Shown: positions 6,379 to 14,238 of the stretch, piece by piece | Numbering within the stretch: position 1 is the stretch's first letter | Layout: every line of letters begins with the position of its first letter | From: DATKMP01 sp035541775 | Lineage (GTDB): Bacteria > Bacteroidota > Ignavibacteria > UBA10030 | DNA: 14,666 nucleotides | Reading direction: 5' to 3' | Assembly: GCA_035541775.1 (NCBI GenBank) | Contig: DATKMP010000050.1 | Location: 1-14,666, forward strand | Notes under the pieces: generated by a model | Seen by the model: the letters and a program-made list of their open reading frames with translations, nothing else | Databases searched by the model: none | What the model was told of the DNA's origin: nothing | Translations under genes and position numbers: made by a program

Positions 6379-7173
6379 ATGACGCTCGAACAATTCGGTA
6401 AAGAACTTCAAGACGCACGTCAGGAAAAAAATATTTCTCTGATGGATATTTCTATTGAGACTCGCATTAGTGTGAAATTTCTTGAAGCCATTGAGCAAGG
6501 GCAATTTCATCTTCTTCCTCAAACGTATATTCGAGCTTTTTTAAGAGAGTACGCCTCGTTCATTGGCATCGACAACGACGAAATCATGAAACGGTATGCT
6601 CTTGCAAGAGGGGAGTCGGCGCATGCACAACCAGGGATACCGGTAGATCAACATGCTGTCTCCGCGGTTGCGCAAAATCGTTCTGCCATCCTTACACAGA
6701 GGCAACGGCAGGCGGTCATTGCCGGCCTTGCTGCCTTGGCGTTTGTACTTGTTTTATTGCTCGCCCACATCGGCAAAAAGCATGAACCCATAACTCGGGA
6801 AACAGAAGTGCCATTCGATAAAGTTGTCAGGGAAACAGAAGCCGCTTCAATTCCACAAACACCGGCAGCAGCACCACAGACAACGACGGATTCTGTACCA
6901 GGAGTTCCACAAAAAACGGACAGTCTCCAGTTAGAAATGGTAACCACAGATTCGGTGTGGATAAACCTTTTAATAGACAATCATATTGCCGAAGATCATT
7001 TGTACGGTCCTAACAAACACCGCCGCTGGACAGCGAGAAACCAATTTATTATAACCATGGGCAATGCCGGTGGTGCAACTTTTACCTTAAACGGAAAAGA
7101 TCTTGGCGCCTTGGGTAAACGCGGCGCAGTTGTCCGTCATACCGTGATCACTGAAGCGCTGCTTCATCAATAG
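6379..7173 (+). CDS. rodZ: RodZ-like helix-turn-helix membrane protein
   Basis: The product is 264 residues. The N-terminal domain (about 3-75) is the Cro-like helix-turn-helix typical of RodZ: FGKELQDARQEKNISLMDIS, KFLEAIEQGQFHLLP and TYIRAFLREYASFIGID. One transmembrane helix follows at about 112-133, then a Pro/Thr/Gln-rich linker, and a C-terminal periplasmic beta domain (about 185-262) of the DUF4115 type. In characterised bacteria RodZ binds MreB through its cytoplasmic domain and supports rod shape. The helix-turn-helix mainly contacts protein there, although DNA or RNA effects have been reported. It starts 79 bases after the kinase; TTGAAT, 17 bases, TACCAT in that gap is a weak promoter candidate. 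Its TAG directly abuts the ligA ATG. Assignment as a RodZ family member is good, but strict orthology is not proven. Confidence 0.85.
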   Translation: MTLEQFGKELQDARQEKNISLMDISIETRISVKFLEAIEQGQFHLLPQTYIRAFLREYASFIGIDNDEIMKRYALARGESAHAQPGIPVDQHAVSAVAQNRSAILTQRQRQAVIAGLAALAFVLVLLLAHIGKKHEPITRETEVPFDKVVRETEAASIPQTPAAAPQTTTDSVPGVPQKTDSLQLEMVTTDSVWINLLIDNHIAEDHLYGPNKHRRWTARNQFIITMGNAGGATFTLNGKDLGALGKRGAVVRHTVITEALLHQ

Positions 7174-9201
7174 ATGTATCCGGTTGTTGGTATGCATTCC
7201 AGAATCCAACGCGAAATAGAATCCCTTCGAACAGAATTATCCGATCACGAATACCGGTACTATGTACTTGCGCAGCCCACGATTACCGACGAAGCATACG
7301 ATGCGATGATGCAAAGGTTGGTTGATCTTGAGCGGCAGCATCCCGAATGGATAACGCCAGAATCTCCAACACAACGAGTTGGAGGAATTCCCACGAAAGA
7401 ATTTCCAACGGTGACTCATAAAATCCCGATGTTAAGCCTCGCCAACACCTACAGCGAGGAGGAAATTCGGAATTTTGATCGGCGGGTACAAGAAACGCTG
7501 GGTCAAAAAAAATATCGGTATGTGTGTGAATTAAAATTTGATGGTATCGCCATCAGTGTGCGGTACGAAAATGGCATCATGGTGCAAGGCGCAACGAGAG
7601 GCGACGGCATTCAAGGCGATGATATTACGCAAAATTTAAAAACGATTCGATCGATTCCACTGCGGCTTCGTACATCGGTTCGCGGCTCGCTCGAAGTTCG
7701 CGGCGAAGCGTATATGAAGCGCGCAGATTTTCAGCGAATGAACGAAGAACGCCAACTTGCCGGAGAAAAACCATTCGTGAATCCGCGCAATTCTGCCGCC
7801 GGTACCTTGAAGCTGCAAGATCCAAAACTTGTCGCGCAGCGCCCATTAAATTTTGTTGCGTATTTCTTATCATCAGGCGAGCACGCGCGCGCCAATCATT
7901 ATGACAATCTTCAACAACTCAAAGAATGGGGATTTCCAACCAGCACACATACACGGCTTTGTTCTAGTGTTGAAGAAGTTGTTTCGTATTGGAAGTTGTG
8001 GGAAGCACAGCGGGAAACCCTGCCGTTCGATATCGACGGCGTTGTCGTGAAAGTAGATTCCATTGCGCAGCAAGAGCAACTCGGTGTGATTGCAAAAAGT
8101 CCGCGATGGGCTGTTGCGTTTAAATTTGCTTCTCGAAAAGCAGAAACCAAACTTCTCAATATACTGTTGCAAGTTGGACGACTGGGAACAATAACACCGG
8201 TAGCAGCGCTGGAACCAGTGTTTGTAGGCGGCAGTACGGTTTCGCGTGCAACATTGCATAATGAAGATTACATTCGGGAATTAGATATTCGCCCCGGGGA
8301 TACCGTTGTCCTTGAAAAGGGCGGTGACGTTATTCCTAAGGTAAGTTCTGTGGTACAAAGCAAACGACCGGAGCAAAGTTCTGTGTTTCAATTTCCACAG
8401 ACCTGTCCTGAGTGCGGGTCAAAACTTTTCCGGTCCGAAGGAGAGGCAAATTACTACTGCGAGAATAGCGATTGTCCGGCACAGATCAAAGGAAGAATTG
8501 AACACTTTGCGTCACGCGGCGCAATGGACATTGAAGGATTAGGCGAAGCCATTGTCGATCAATTCGTCAATCTCGGTCTTATAAAAACCGTTGCCGATTT
8601 GTATGCGCTCCCTTCACACCGACAAACCATTGTCGAACTGGACGGATGGGGTCAAAAAAGTGCTGACAAGTTATTCAACGCAATCGAAAAAAGTAAATCA
8701 CGTCCCTTCGAACATGTTATATACGCACTCGGCATCAGGCATGTGGGTGCAGGTATTGCCCAACTTCTTGTTGATAATTTCCCTACAATTCACCAACTTA
8801 TAGGCGCGAACGAAGAAAAGCTTCGGCATGTTGCTGGTGTGGGTCCGCAGATTGCAGAAAGTATTGTCAGATTTTTTGCAGACCCCCATAATCGTTTGCT
8901 CATCGATCGTTTGCAGCATGCAAGCGTTCAGATGTCTGTGCATAATAACCGCAAACCCAGCAGCGGCGTGTTGGTTGGTAAAACATTTGTGTTGACAGGA
9001 ACACTGAATGCGTTGACGCGTGAGGAAGCAAAACAACGAATAGAAGCGCTGGGAGGAAAAGTTGTTGGAAGTGTGAGCAAAAACACATCGTATTTGGTAA
9101 TTGGTAGCGATCCTGGAACAAAGCTTGAAAAAGCAAAGACCTTAGGAATTCAGTTGCTTGATGAAGAGAAGTTTCTTAATATTATACAGAGTGCATCATA
9201 A
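7174..9201 (+). CDS. ligA: NAD-dependent DNA ligase LigA
   Basis: The product is 675 residues, the usual length for LigA, which seals nicks in duplex DNA using NAD in replication and repair. The N-terminal Ia region is present (DHEYRYYVL, DEAYDAMM). The adenylated lysine is Lys121 in CELKFDG. The OB-fold region follows, then a zinc finger with Cys411, Cys414, Cys429 and Cys434, helix-hairpin-helix repeats (AGVGPQIAESI), and a C-terminal BRCT domain from about 597 (VGKTFVLTGTL ... EALGGKVVG). All key parts are intact. The ATG at 7174 follows the rodZ stop with no gap and no visible ribosome binding site, which suggests translational coupling. A second in-frame ATG at 7192 would remove only six residues and is an equally plausible start. 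Confidence 0.98.
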   Translation: MYPVVGMHSRIQREIESLRTELSDHEYRYYVLAQPTITDEAYDAMMQRLVDLERQHPEWITPESPTQRVGGIPTKEFPTVTHKIPMLSLANTYSEEEIRNFDRRVQETLGQKKYRYVCELKFDGIAISVRYENGIMVQGATRGDGIQGDDITQNLKTIRSIPLRLRTSVRGSLEVRGEAYMKRADFQRMNEERQLAGEKPFVNPRNSAAGTLKLQDPKLVAQRPLNFVAYFLSSGEHARANHYDNLQQLKEWGFPTSTHTRLCSSVEEVVSYWKLWEAQRETLPFDIDGVVVKVDSIAQQEQLGVIAKSPRWAVAFKFASRKAETKLLNILLQVGRLGTITPVAALEPVFVGGSTVSRATLHNEDYIRELDIRPGDTVVLEKGGDVIPKVSSVVQSKRPEQSSVFQFPQTCPECGSKLFRSEGEANYYCENSDCPAQIKGRIEHFASRGAMDIEGLGEAIVDQFVNLGLIKTVADLYALPSHRQTIVELDGWGQKSADKLFNAIEKSKSRPFEHVIYALGIRHVGAGIAQLLVDNFPTIHQLIGANEEKLRHVAGVGPQIAESIVRFFADPHNRLLIDRLQHASVQMSVHNNRKPSSGVLVGKTFVLTGTLNALTREEAKQRIEALGGKVVGSVSKNTSYLVIGSDPGTKLEKAKTLGIQLLDEEKFLNIIQSAS

Positions 9202-9221
9202 AAATGATCTCCAACAATGGC

Positions 9222-9226
9222 GAGGA
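9222..9226 (+). promoter_or_regulatory. Ribosome binding site deciding the beta-barrel protein start
   Basis: GAGGA lies 4 bases before the ATG at 9231. It favours this start, which begins a signal peptide, over the in-frame ATG at 9204, which would add nine residues in front of the signal peptide. Confidence 0.65.
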
Positions 9227-9230
9227 CACT

Positions 9231-9944
9231 ATGAAACAACGTAGATCAACAGCAGTTCTTGTGTTAGCATGTGTAACAATGTTTTCCATGTATGCAATCG
9301 GACAAACGCGCAGCGGCAAATTTGGCGTTGGCATCGACGCATCCGGCCAATATGTGCTTGGCGCCGGTTCGCCCAGTTCCGGCATTGGACCGGGCGGCGG
9401 TGTTTCGTTGTTTTATTCTCCGTGGGAATCCATCGGGCTTCGTTCCAATCTTGTCTATAATCAATTAAGCTGGACTGCACTGGGCACCGGTAAATCTATC
9501 ACAACAGATGTTATGTCGGACAATTTGTATTTGAGTTTCGATATGGCGCCCAACAGTTCGTTCAATCCGTTTATTTTTGCCGGCGGAGGTGTTGCCGTCT
9601 TTGATCCAAAAGATGAATATTTGGGATTTCGCAACAATAGTACGACTCCATTGCCTTCAAATTTTGATATCAATTATGGCGGAGGTGTCGGTTTTGATTA
9701 TTTCTTTAGTGAGTTTTGGTCTGTAACGTTGATGGGTGAATATGTTATGACTGGTTCACAATATTATGTCGGTTCACACAGTGCGTCAGATTTTAATTTG
9801 AACGCTTCACCAGTCACTAGTAACCTTAATAGCAACGATTCATTTGCCCGCGTGAGTCTTCAGATACGGTATTATTTCTTCGATGAAAATTTCATTACGA
9901 AATTGTTGAAAGCTCAACGCGATCGGTTAAAACCCGGAAAGTAA
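9231..9944 (+). CDS. Outer-membrane beta-barrel protein
   Basis: The product is 237 residues. Residues 1-25 are a signal peptide (MKQRRSTAVLVLA ... AIGQ). The rest alternates Gly- and aromatic-rich strands of the small OmpA/OmpW-like barrel type, for example GKFGVGIDASGQYVLG, GGGVSLFYSP, FNPFIFAGGGVAVF, YGGGVGFDYFF and SVTLMGEYVM. The last strand is ARVSLQIRYYFF. A short basic tail (LLKAQRDRLKPGK) extends after the barrel and should face the periplasm. The signal sequence and the strand pattern support location in the outer membrane; the precise family and cargo or ligand are not recognisable. It lies 29 bases after ligA and 14 bases before the next gene, and so is probably part of the same transcript. 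Confidence 0.83.
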   Translation: MKQRRSTAVLVLACVTMFSMYAIGQTRSGKFGVGIDASGQYVLGAGSPSSGIGPGGGVSLFYSPWESIGLRSNLVYNQLSWTALGTGKSITTDVMSDNLYLSFDMAPNSSFNPFIFAGGGVAVFDPKDEYLGFRNNSTTPLPSNFDINYGGGVGFDYFFSEFWSVTLMGEYVMTGSQYYVGSHSASDFNLNASPVTSNLNSNDSFARVSLQIRYYFFDENFITKLLKAQRDRLKPGK

Positions 9945-9958
9945 ATTCCTAGGTATCA

Positions 9959-10498
9959 ATGTTTGAGGAGTTTCGATTTGCCATAGGGCGTGCGTACGCG
10001 AAGATACACTTCCGGCATCATCATGACCGGATGATGAATTTTACCGATGTTCTTTCCAAATCCAGACGCGTGCTGGTCATTTTTCCCGAAACTCCGTTAG
10101 ATAGAGAATCGGTATCGTTGCTGCTGAAATATTTGATCGAACGGTTTTCGAAAGACAATATTGTGATCTTGATACGCAATGATCAGCTCGGTTCCATAGC
10201 TACAGCGCCTGCGGTCAAAACGCTGACGTACAAACAGGAAGAAATCAGCCGATGGTTTATTCCCAATAACAACGCGCTGCAGCGTATCGCCATCGGCACG
10301 TATGATGTCGCTATCGATTTGAATACAGGATTGAAATTTCCCGGCGCTTTTTTTTGCAAAGAATCCAATGCGCCGTTACGGATAAGCTTTACAAAGCCGC
10401 AAGGAGATCGATTTTATAATTTTCAAGTGCAAATAAAATCTGTTATGAATACAGCGACGTTATATAAAAATTTATTAAAATGTCTCGAGATGTTTTAA
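9959..10498 (+). CDS. Half-length GT9 (heptosyltransferase)-like protein of unknown function
   Basis: The product is 179 residues. After a basic N-terminal helix it has one Rossmann-like domain: RRVLVIFPETP, then LLLKYLIERF and NIVILIRND, a polar middle, then YDVAIDLNTGLKFPGAFFCK and APLRISF. This resembles the N-terminal half of ADP-heptose:LPS heptosyltransferases (pattern YDxxIDL ... APxRIGF), which bears the acceptor-side fold. The C-terminal half, which binds the nucleotide sugar, is missing, and the gene ends with a normal stop followed by a linked gene, so no frameshift remnant is evident. It may therefore be non-catalytic, or belong to a short Bacteroidota family of unknown function. 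The stop TAA overlaps the ribosome binding site of the STAS gene, implying co-translation. No signal peptide is present. Confidence 0.72.
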   Translation: MFEEFRFAIGRAYAKIHFRHHHDRMMNFTDVLSKSRRVLVIFPETPLDRESVSLLLKYLIERFSKDNIVILIRNDQLGSIATAPAVKTLTYKQEEISRWFIPNNNALQRIAIGTYDVAIDLNTGLKFPGAFFCKESNAPLRISFTKPQGDRFYNFQVQIKSVMNTATLYKNLLKCLEMF

Positions 10499-10501
10499 GG
10501 A
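10497..10501 (+). promoter_or_regulatory. Ribosome binding site of the STAS gene overlapping the upstream stop
   Basis: AAGGA lies 7 bases before the ATG at 10509 and shares bases with the TAA (10496-10498) of the preceding gene. This places the two genes in one transcript with coupled translation. Confidence 0.7.
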
Positions 10502-10508
10502 TACAGCA

Positions 10509-10835
10509 ATGAAATTCGTTACAAAGAAAAACGGTACCGAAACTATTTTGAAGCTTCAGGGTAAAAAATTAGACGCATCGATTGCTCCGGATCTCAAAGG
10601 TGAAATCCTTGTTTTATGCAAGGCCAAAAAATTAATCATTGATTTAACTGCCGTCGAGTTTTGCGACAGCAGCGGATTGAGTGCGCTTTTGCTGGCAGAA
10701 CGAAAAATGCGCGAGACCGGCGGCACCGTCCAACTTGTCGGCGTGCAAAAGAAAGTTTTGTCGCTCATGAAAATTTCCCATCTCGATCAGACATTTCACA
10801 TGTTCGACACACTGGCAAAAGCCGCCAAAGGGTAG
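10509..10835 (+). CDS. STAS-domain protein, anti-sigma factor antagonist type
   Basis: The product is 108 residues and is a single STAS domain of the SpoIIAA/RsbV kind. It shows the first strand ETILKLQGKKLDA, the core KLIIDLTAVEFCDSSGLSALL, and a final helix near MKISHLDQTFHMFD. The DSSGL motif has Ser54 and Ser55 next to Asp53; in SpoIIAA the corresponding serine is phosphorylated by an anti-sigma kinase. A cycle of phosphorylation and release of a sigma factor or other target is therefore likely. No RsbW/SpoIIAB-type kinase, PP2C phosphatase or sigma factor is encoded in the window, so the partners are elsewhere. It sits 10 bases after the GT9-like gene and 70 bases before xerD. Confidence 0.92.
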   Translation: MKFVTKKNGTETILKLQGKKLDASIAPDLKGEILVLCKAKKLIIDLTAVEFCDSSGLSALLLAERKMRETGGTVQLVGVQKKVLSLMKISHLDQTFHMFDTLAKAAKG

Positions 10836-10905
10836 CACAGATTTTTTTTTGATTTCTGCCCACCCGTGTCGTATGTTGACTGCGTATTGATGCACTGACT
10901 TGCGA

Positions 10906-11829
10906 ATGAAATCCTCACAACCATCATCCGGCAACGAATTGGATCGGCAAATCAAAAATTATTTCGATTTCCTCCGATTAGAAAAAAATGTTTCCGTCAA
11001 TACTCTGAAATCATATCAATTCGATTTCCAAAAGTACCGGGAATTCCTTACCAGCATCAGAATCGAAGGTGGTTCCAAGGTTCAAGAACAGCATATAACA
11101 AAATTTGTAGAATTACTGCACCGCCGGGCATTATCGCCGCGCAGCATCGGGCGAACCCTTTCCGCGGTTCGCGGATTTCACCGGTATTTAATCGGCGAGG
11201 AAGAAGCGGCTGAGGACCCTACCCAAATTATCGATTCGCCAAAGCGCGAAAAAAAATTACCGGATGTCTTAAGCATTGCCGAAGTTGATGAAATTTTAAA
11301 GCAGCCGGATACCAACACGCGGCTCGGCATCCGCGACCGCGCGATTCTTGAAACACTCTACGCCACCGGTGTCCGTGTTTCAGAATTAGTGAATTTAAAA
11401 CAATCCAATTTGATGTTTCAAGACGGACTGATCCGCGTGTTCGGGAAGGGTTCAAAAGAACGCATCGTTCCTATCGGGCGTTCGGCACGGCAATGGATTG
11501 AAGAATACATGAAGCAAGAACGCATTCATCTGGTGAAAGCGGGGAAGTCGCAGGATTCGGTGTTTCTTAATGTTCGCGGCAGCAAACTGACACGTTCGAT
11601 GATTTTAAAAATGGTTAGCAAGTACGCTTCCGCTGCCGGTGTAAAAAAAGATGTGCACCCGCATACATTTCGTCATTCGTTTGCGACGCATCTCTTAGAA
11701 GGCGGCGCAGATCTTCGTGCGGTGCAGGAGATGCTCGGGCATGCGGATATTTCGACGACACAAATCTATACCCACATCGACCGGGAGTATCTCAAAGAAG
11801 TTCACCGCACATTTCATCCGCGCGGATAA
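10906..11829 (+). CDS. xerD: Tyrosine site-specific recombinase, XerC/XerD type
   Basis: The product is 307 residues, typical for Xer recombinases, which resolve chromosome dimers at dif with a second Xer protein. The N-terminal SAM-like core-binding domain covers about 10-100 (IKNYFDFLRLEKNVSVNTL). The catalytic residues are complete: Arg157 (ATGVRVSEL), Lys181 (FGKGSKERIVPI), His253 and Arg256 (HPHTFRHSFATHLLEGGA), His279 (LGHADISTTQIYTH) and the nucleophile Tyr288. The spacing His279 to Tyr288 equals that in E. coli XerD. The end EVHRTFHPRG is typical of housekeeping Xer proteins in this group. ATG at 10906 is chosen; a TTG two codons upstream is possible, and no clear ribosome binding site is seen. 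No inverted repeats or cargo suggest a mobile element. XerD is preferred over XerC, but not with certainty. Confidence 0.88.
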   Translation: MKSSQPSSGNELDRQIKNYFDFLRLEKNVSVNTLKSYQFDFQKYREFLTSIRIEGGSKVQEQHITKFVELLHRRALSPRSIGRTLSAVRGFHRYLIGEEEAAEDPTQIIDSPKREKKLPDVLSIAEVDEILKQPDTNTRLGIRDRAILETLYATGVRVSELVNLKQSNLMFQDGLIRVFGKGSKERIVPIGRSARQWIEEYMKQERIHLVKAGKSQDSVFLNVRGSKLTRSMILKMVSKYASAAGVKKDVHPHTFRHSFATHLLEGGADLRAVQEMLGHADISTTQIYTHIDREYLKEVHRTFHPRG

Positions 11830-11831
11830 AG

Positions 11832-11867
11832 AAAAACCCATGCAACGAATGTTCATCGAATGGGTTT
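11832..11867 (-). terminator. Hairpin between convergent xerD and S46 peptidase genes
   Basis: AAACCCAT (11834-11841) and ATGGGTTT (11860-11867) form an 8-bp stem with a smaller inner pairing (CGA with TCG). On the minus strand it is followed by TTTTTC, as expected for an intrinsic terminator of the peptidase gene that ends at 11886. On the plus strand, where xerD ends at 11829, the stem lacks a directly following T run, so termination there would be weaker. Confidence 0.68.
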
Positions 11868-11885
11868 CGATCCATATAAAAAAAG

Positions 11886-14051
11886 TTACGGCATAATTTT
11901 TCCGTTGCGAAGTTCTTTCGAAATTCGGTCCGCTTTGTAAATCTGTTCCAATCCTTCTAAGATTCCCGCCGAATGAACCGCCACAGAACGATTTTTCGTT
12001 TCATCAAAAATCACATCGCCGGGCAAGCTTTCCATATTGCCGTCGAAAATCAATCCGATCACTTGCAAGTCTTTATTGATGACCGGGCTTCCGGAATTAC
12101 CGCCGATAATATCATTCGTCGAAACAAAATTCATCGGCGTATTCATTTGAAATGTTGTCGGCGGATGCGCCCATCGGTCTGCAAGTTTCCATGGATCTTT
12201 CATGCCAAAGGAATAATACCGATCGTACAAGCCATAAAACGTTGTTACCGGCGGCGCAAGCGTGCCGTTATATTCATATCCTTTGATCACGCCGTCGGCA
12301 ATGCGGAGCGTGAACGTGGCGTCGGGCGGAATGTTGGTGCCGTACACCGCGTACATCGCTTCTCCTAATTTTTGTACATGCACACTAAGTTTTTCTTGGA
12401 TTTCATTTGCTTGCTTCCGTACGGCGGCGGCATGTTCTTGCACGGCAGCAAGAAATTGTATCAACGGATCAGACGAAGCAAGAATTTCATCAGGCGTTTT
12501 TGCCAGCATCGCATCGATTTTTTCTTTGGAAGAAAAAATTGTCGTTGCCGCAACTTCTGCAGCGACCTGTTCGGGAGTTTTCGCACCAAGGAATTGATTG
12601 AATGCTTCATTCTTTTCGCCCAGTACTTTTTTCATCACACGAAGCTGAAAAGCAAGAAGTTGCTGATCAAGTTCCCCGACAATTTCATGCGGATACAATT
12701 TTGTTTTTGCCGTATCTAACAATGCACCTCGATATTTCTCGGGACGCTGCTCGGCAGGCCGTTTCAACGCCAGCGCATATTCCACTAAATTATTCGTCAA
12801 TGTATAATATTGCGATCGGTTCCGTGCCCGCGTGCTAAAGATATTCGCTTCAGAATAAATCGAATTGAGTTCTTCTTGATACCTTACAATATCGGACCAC
12901 GGATTGCCGTATTTTTTTTTCAATTCGGGATTCGATTCTACGGCAGCTTTAAATTTATTTTCAAAATTTTGTTTCTTTGCCATCAATACAGGATCACGCA
13001 ATCCATCCAGATAGCCGGTAATCGCTTTACGGGAATTCGCTAATCCGAAAATTAAACTCATGTATTTCAATTTAGCATCGGGATGTTTTTCGACATACGC
13101 AGAATAAATTTTTTCCACGTTCTCATAATTGTTAATCGCGGCCGGATATGCATAGTCCCGTAAATATTCTAACTGCGCCATAGTGAGCAACCGACTGGTA
13201 TTGCCGGGATTTCCGATGACAAAAACGGCATCGCCTTCTTGCGCCCCAGATGGGTTGAACTTAAAAAAGTTTTCCGTCTTCAGCGGTTTGCCGTTGTCAT
13301 ACACACGGAAAAACGAACAATCAAAATCGTACCGTGGGTACGTAAAATTGTCGGGATCGCCGCCGAAGAAAGCCATCACTTCTTCCGGTGCATAGACGAT
13401 CCGAATGTCGGTAAAACGTTTGTAGCCGTACAGCGAATAGCGGCCGCCATTGTAGAATGCGACAACGCTGAACACCATCGAATCCTGCGGGGCAGATTGT
13501 TTATATTTTGCGGCATATCGTTTTTGTATTTCCGAAATTTTTGCTAACCGGTTTGCTGTTTGCTGATTGTCCGTTTTGCCGCTTTCGAATGCTGCCTGCA
13601 CTTCCGTCGTCACATCCTCTATAACACGAAGTTGATCGATATAGAAATTGGGAACTTTACGTTCGTCATCGAGCGTCGGTGCGTAAAAACCGGTTTCGGC
13701 AAGACGTTCGCCTTCTTTGGTCACTTCATCCAACGGCCCGCGCGCGCAATGATGGTTGGTCATCACCAGACCATCTTCCGAAACGAATGACGCACTGCAA
13801 TTCGGCAGGCGCAATGCGGCAAGCCGCGCTTTTTCAAACCAAGATTTATCTGGATTAAAATTATATGTTTTTGCAAAATATTCTGTGGGCGGAAAATCGA
13901 ACGTCCACATTTTGCCGGCATCAAATTTTCCGGCTTGCAGCTCGTCGAGGTTCGCAAAGCTTTTAGTCGTTGGTTGCTGCGATCCGCATCCAACAAACAA
14001 GAATGCGATGGCAAAGATTGCGATAAAAATGTTTACACGATTTTGTTTCAT
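11886..14051 (-). CDS. S46-family dipeptidyl-peptidase (DPP7-like), probable lipoprotein
   Basis: The product is 721 residues, the usual size for S46 serine peptidases, which remove dipeptides from peptide N-termini in the periplasm of Bacteroidota and relatives. Residues 1-26 form a signal with a lipobox-like FVGC, suggesting lipid attachment. By alignment from memory the catalytic triad is His101 (VMTNHHCA), Asp244 (YDFDCSFFRVYD) and Ser653 (GGNSGSPVIN). The residue 18 after the serine, Gly671 in LIFDGNMES, matches the glycine of DPP7 and not the arginine of DPP11, so hydrophobic P1 residues, not Asp/Glu, are the predicted substrate preference. The start at 14051 is chosen over the in-frame ATG at 14084 because GAGG lies 5 bases before it and the signal peptide begins there. 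It has a terminator at 11832-11867 and follows the small gene at 14239 after about 190 bases. Confidence 0.95.
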   Translation of the reverse strand: MKQNRVNIFIAIFAIAFLFVGCGSQQPTTKSFANLDELQAGKFDAGKMWTFDFPPTEYFAKTYNFNPDKSWFEKARLAALRLPNCSASFVSEDGLVMTNHHCARGPLDEVTKEGERLAETGFYAPTLDDERKVPNFYIDQLRVIEDVTTEVQAAFESGKTDNQQTANRLAKISEIQKRYAAKYKQSAPQDSMVFSVVAFYNGGRYSLYGYKRFTDIRIVYAPEEVMAFFGGDPDNFTYPRYDFDCSFFRVYDNGKPLKTENFFKFNPSGAQEGDAVFVIGNPGNTSRLLTMAQLEYLRDYAYPAAINNYENVEKIYSAYVEKHPDAKLKYMSLIFGLANSRKAITGYLDGLRDPVLMAKKQNFENKFKAAVESNPELKKKYGNPWSDIVRYQEELNSIYSEANIFSTRARNRSQYYTLTNNLVEYALALKRPAEQRPEKYRGALLDTAKTKLYPHEIVGELDQQLLAFQLRVMKKVLGEKNEAFNQFLGAKTPEQVAAEVAATTIFSSKEKIDAMLAKTPDEILASSDPLIQFLAAVQEHAAAVRKQANEIQEKLSVHVQKLGEAMYAVYGTNIPPDATFTLRIADGVIKGYEYNGTLAPPVTTFYGLYDRYYSFGMKDPWKLADRWAHPPTTFQMNTPMNFVSTNDIIGGNSGSPVINKDLQVIGLIFDGNMESLPGDVIFDETKNRSVAVHSAGILEGLEQIYKADRISKELRNGKIMP

Positions 14052-14056
14052 AGACA

Positions 14057-14060
14057 CCTC
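14057..14060 (-). promoter_or_regulatory. Ribosome binding site deciding the S46 peptidase start
   Basis: GAGG on the minus strand, 5 bases before the ATG at 14051. It supports the shorter product whose first residues (MKQNRVN) form the basic n-region of the signal peptide; the longer reading adds 11 residues with no function in secretion. Confidence 0.7.
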
Positions 14061-14238
14061 ATGCATGTTGAAGAAAAATAACACGAAAAAGGTACGAAGA
14101 ACCCTTGGTCAAAGCAAGGATGAAGGGACATGAATTTTTGTGTGATGGCGGGGGACACATAATGCCCTGCACATTTTTGTCTTGCGTGCTTTCTCCCACA
14201 TATTGCACACAGCGCGAGAATTGCGTGTTTTTTGAATC

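Noticed and set aside
9193..9207. ATCAT-AAAA-ATGAT hairpin at the ligA stop
   Set aside because: The 5-bp A/T stem is too weak and no T run follows.
10849..10856. Run of eight T after the STAS gene as a terminator
   Set aside because: No stable stem precedes the T run.
10906..11829. XerD-like gene as the integrase of a mobile element or integron
   Set aside because: No attachment-site repeats, tRNA, cargo or composition change is seen around it, and length and motifs fit a housekeeping Xer protein.
12262..12597. Several plus-strand open frames opposite the S46 peptidase gene
   Set aside because: All are antisense shadows of a gene with intact catalytic motifs.
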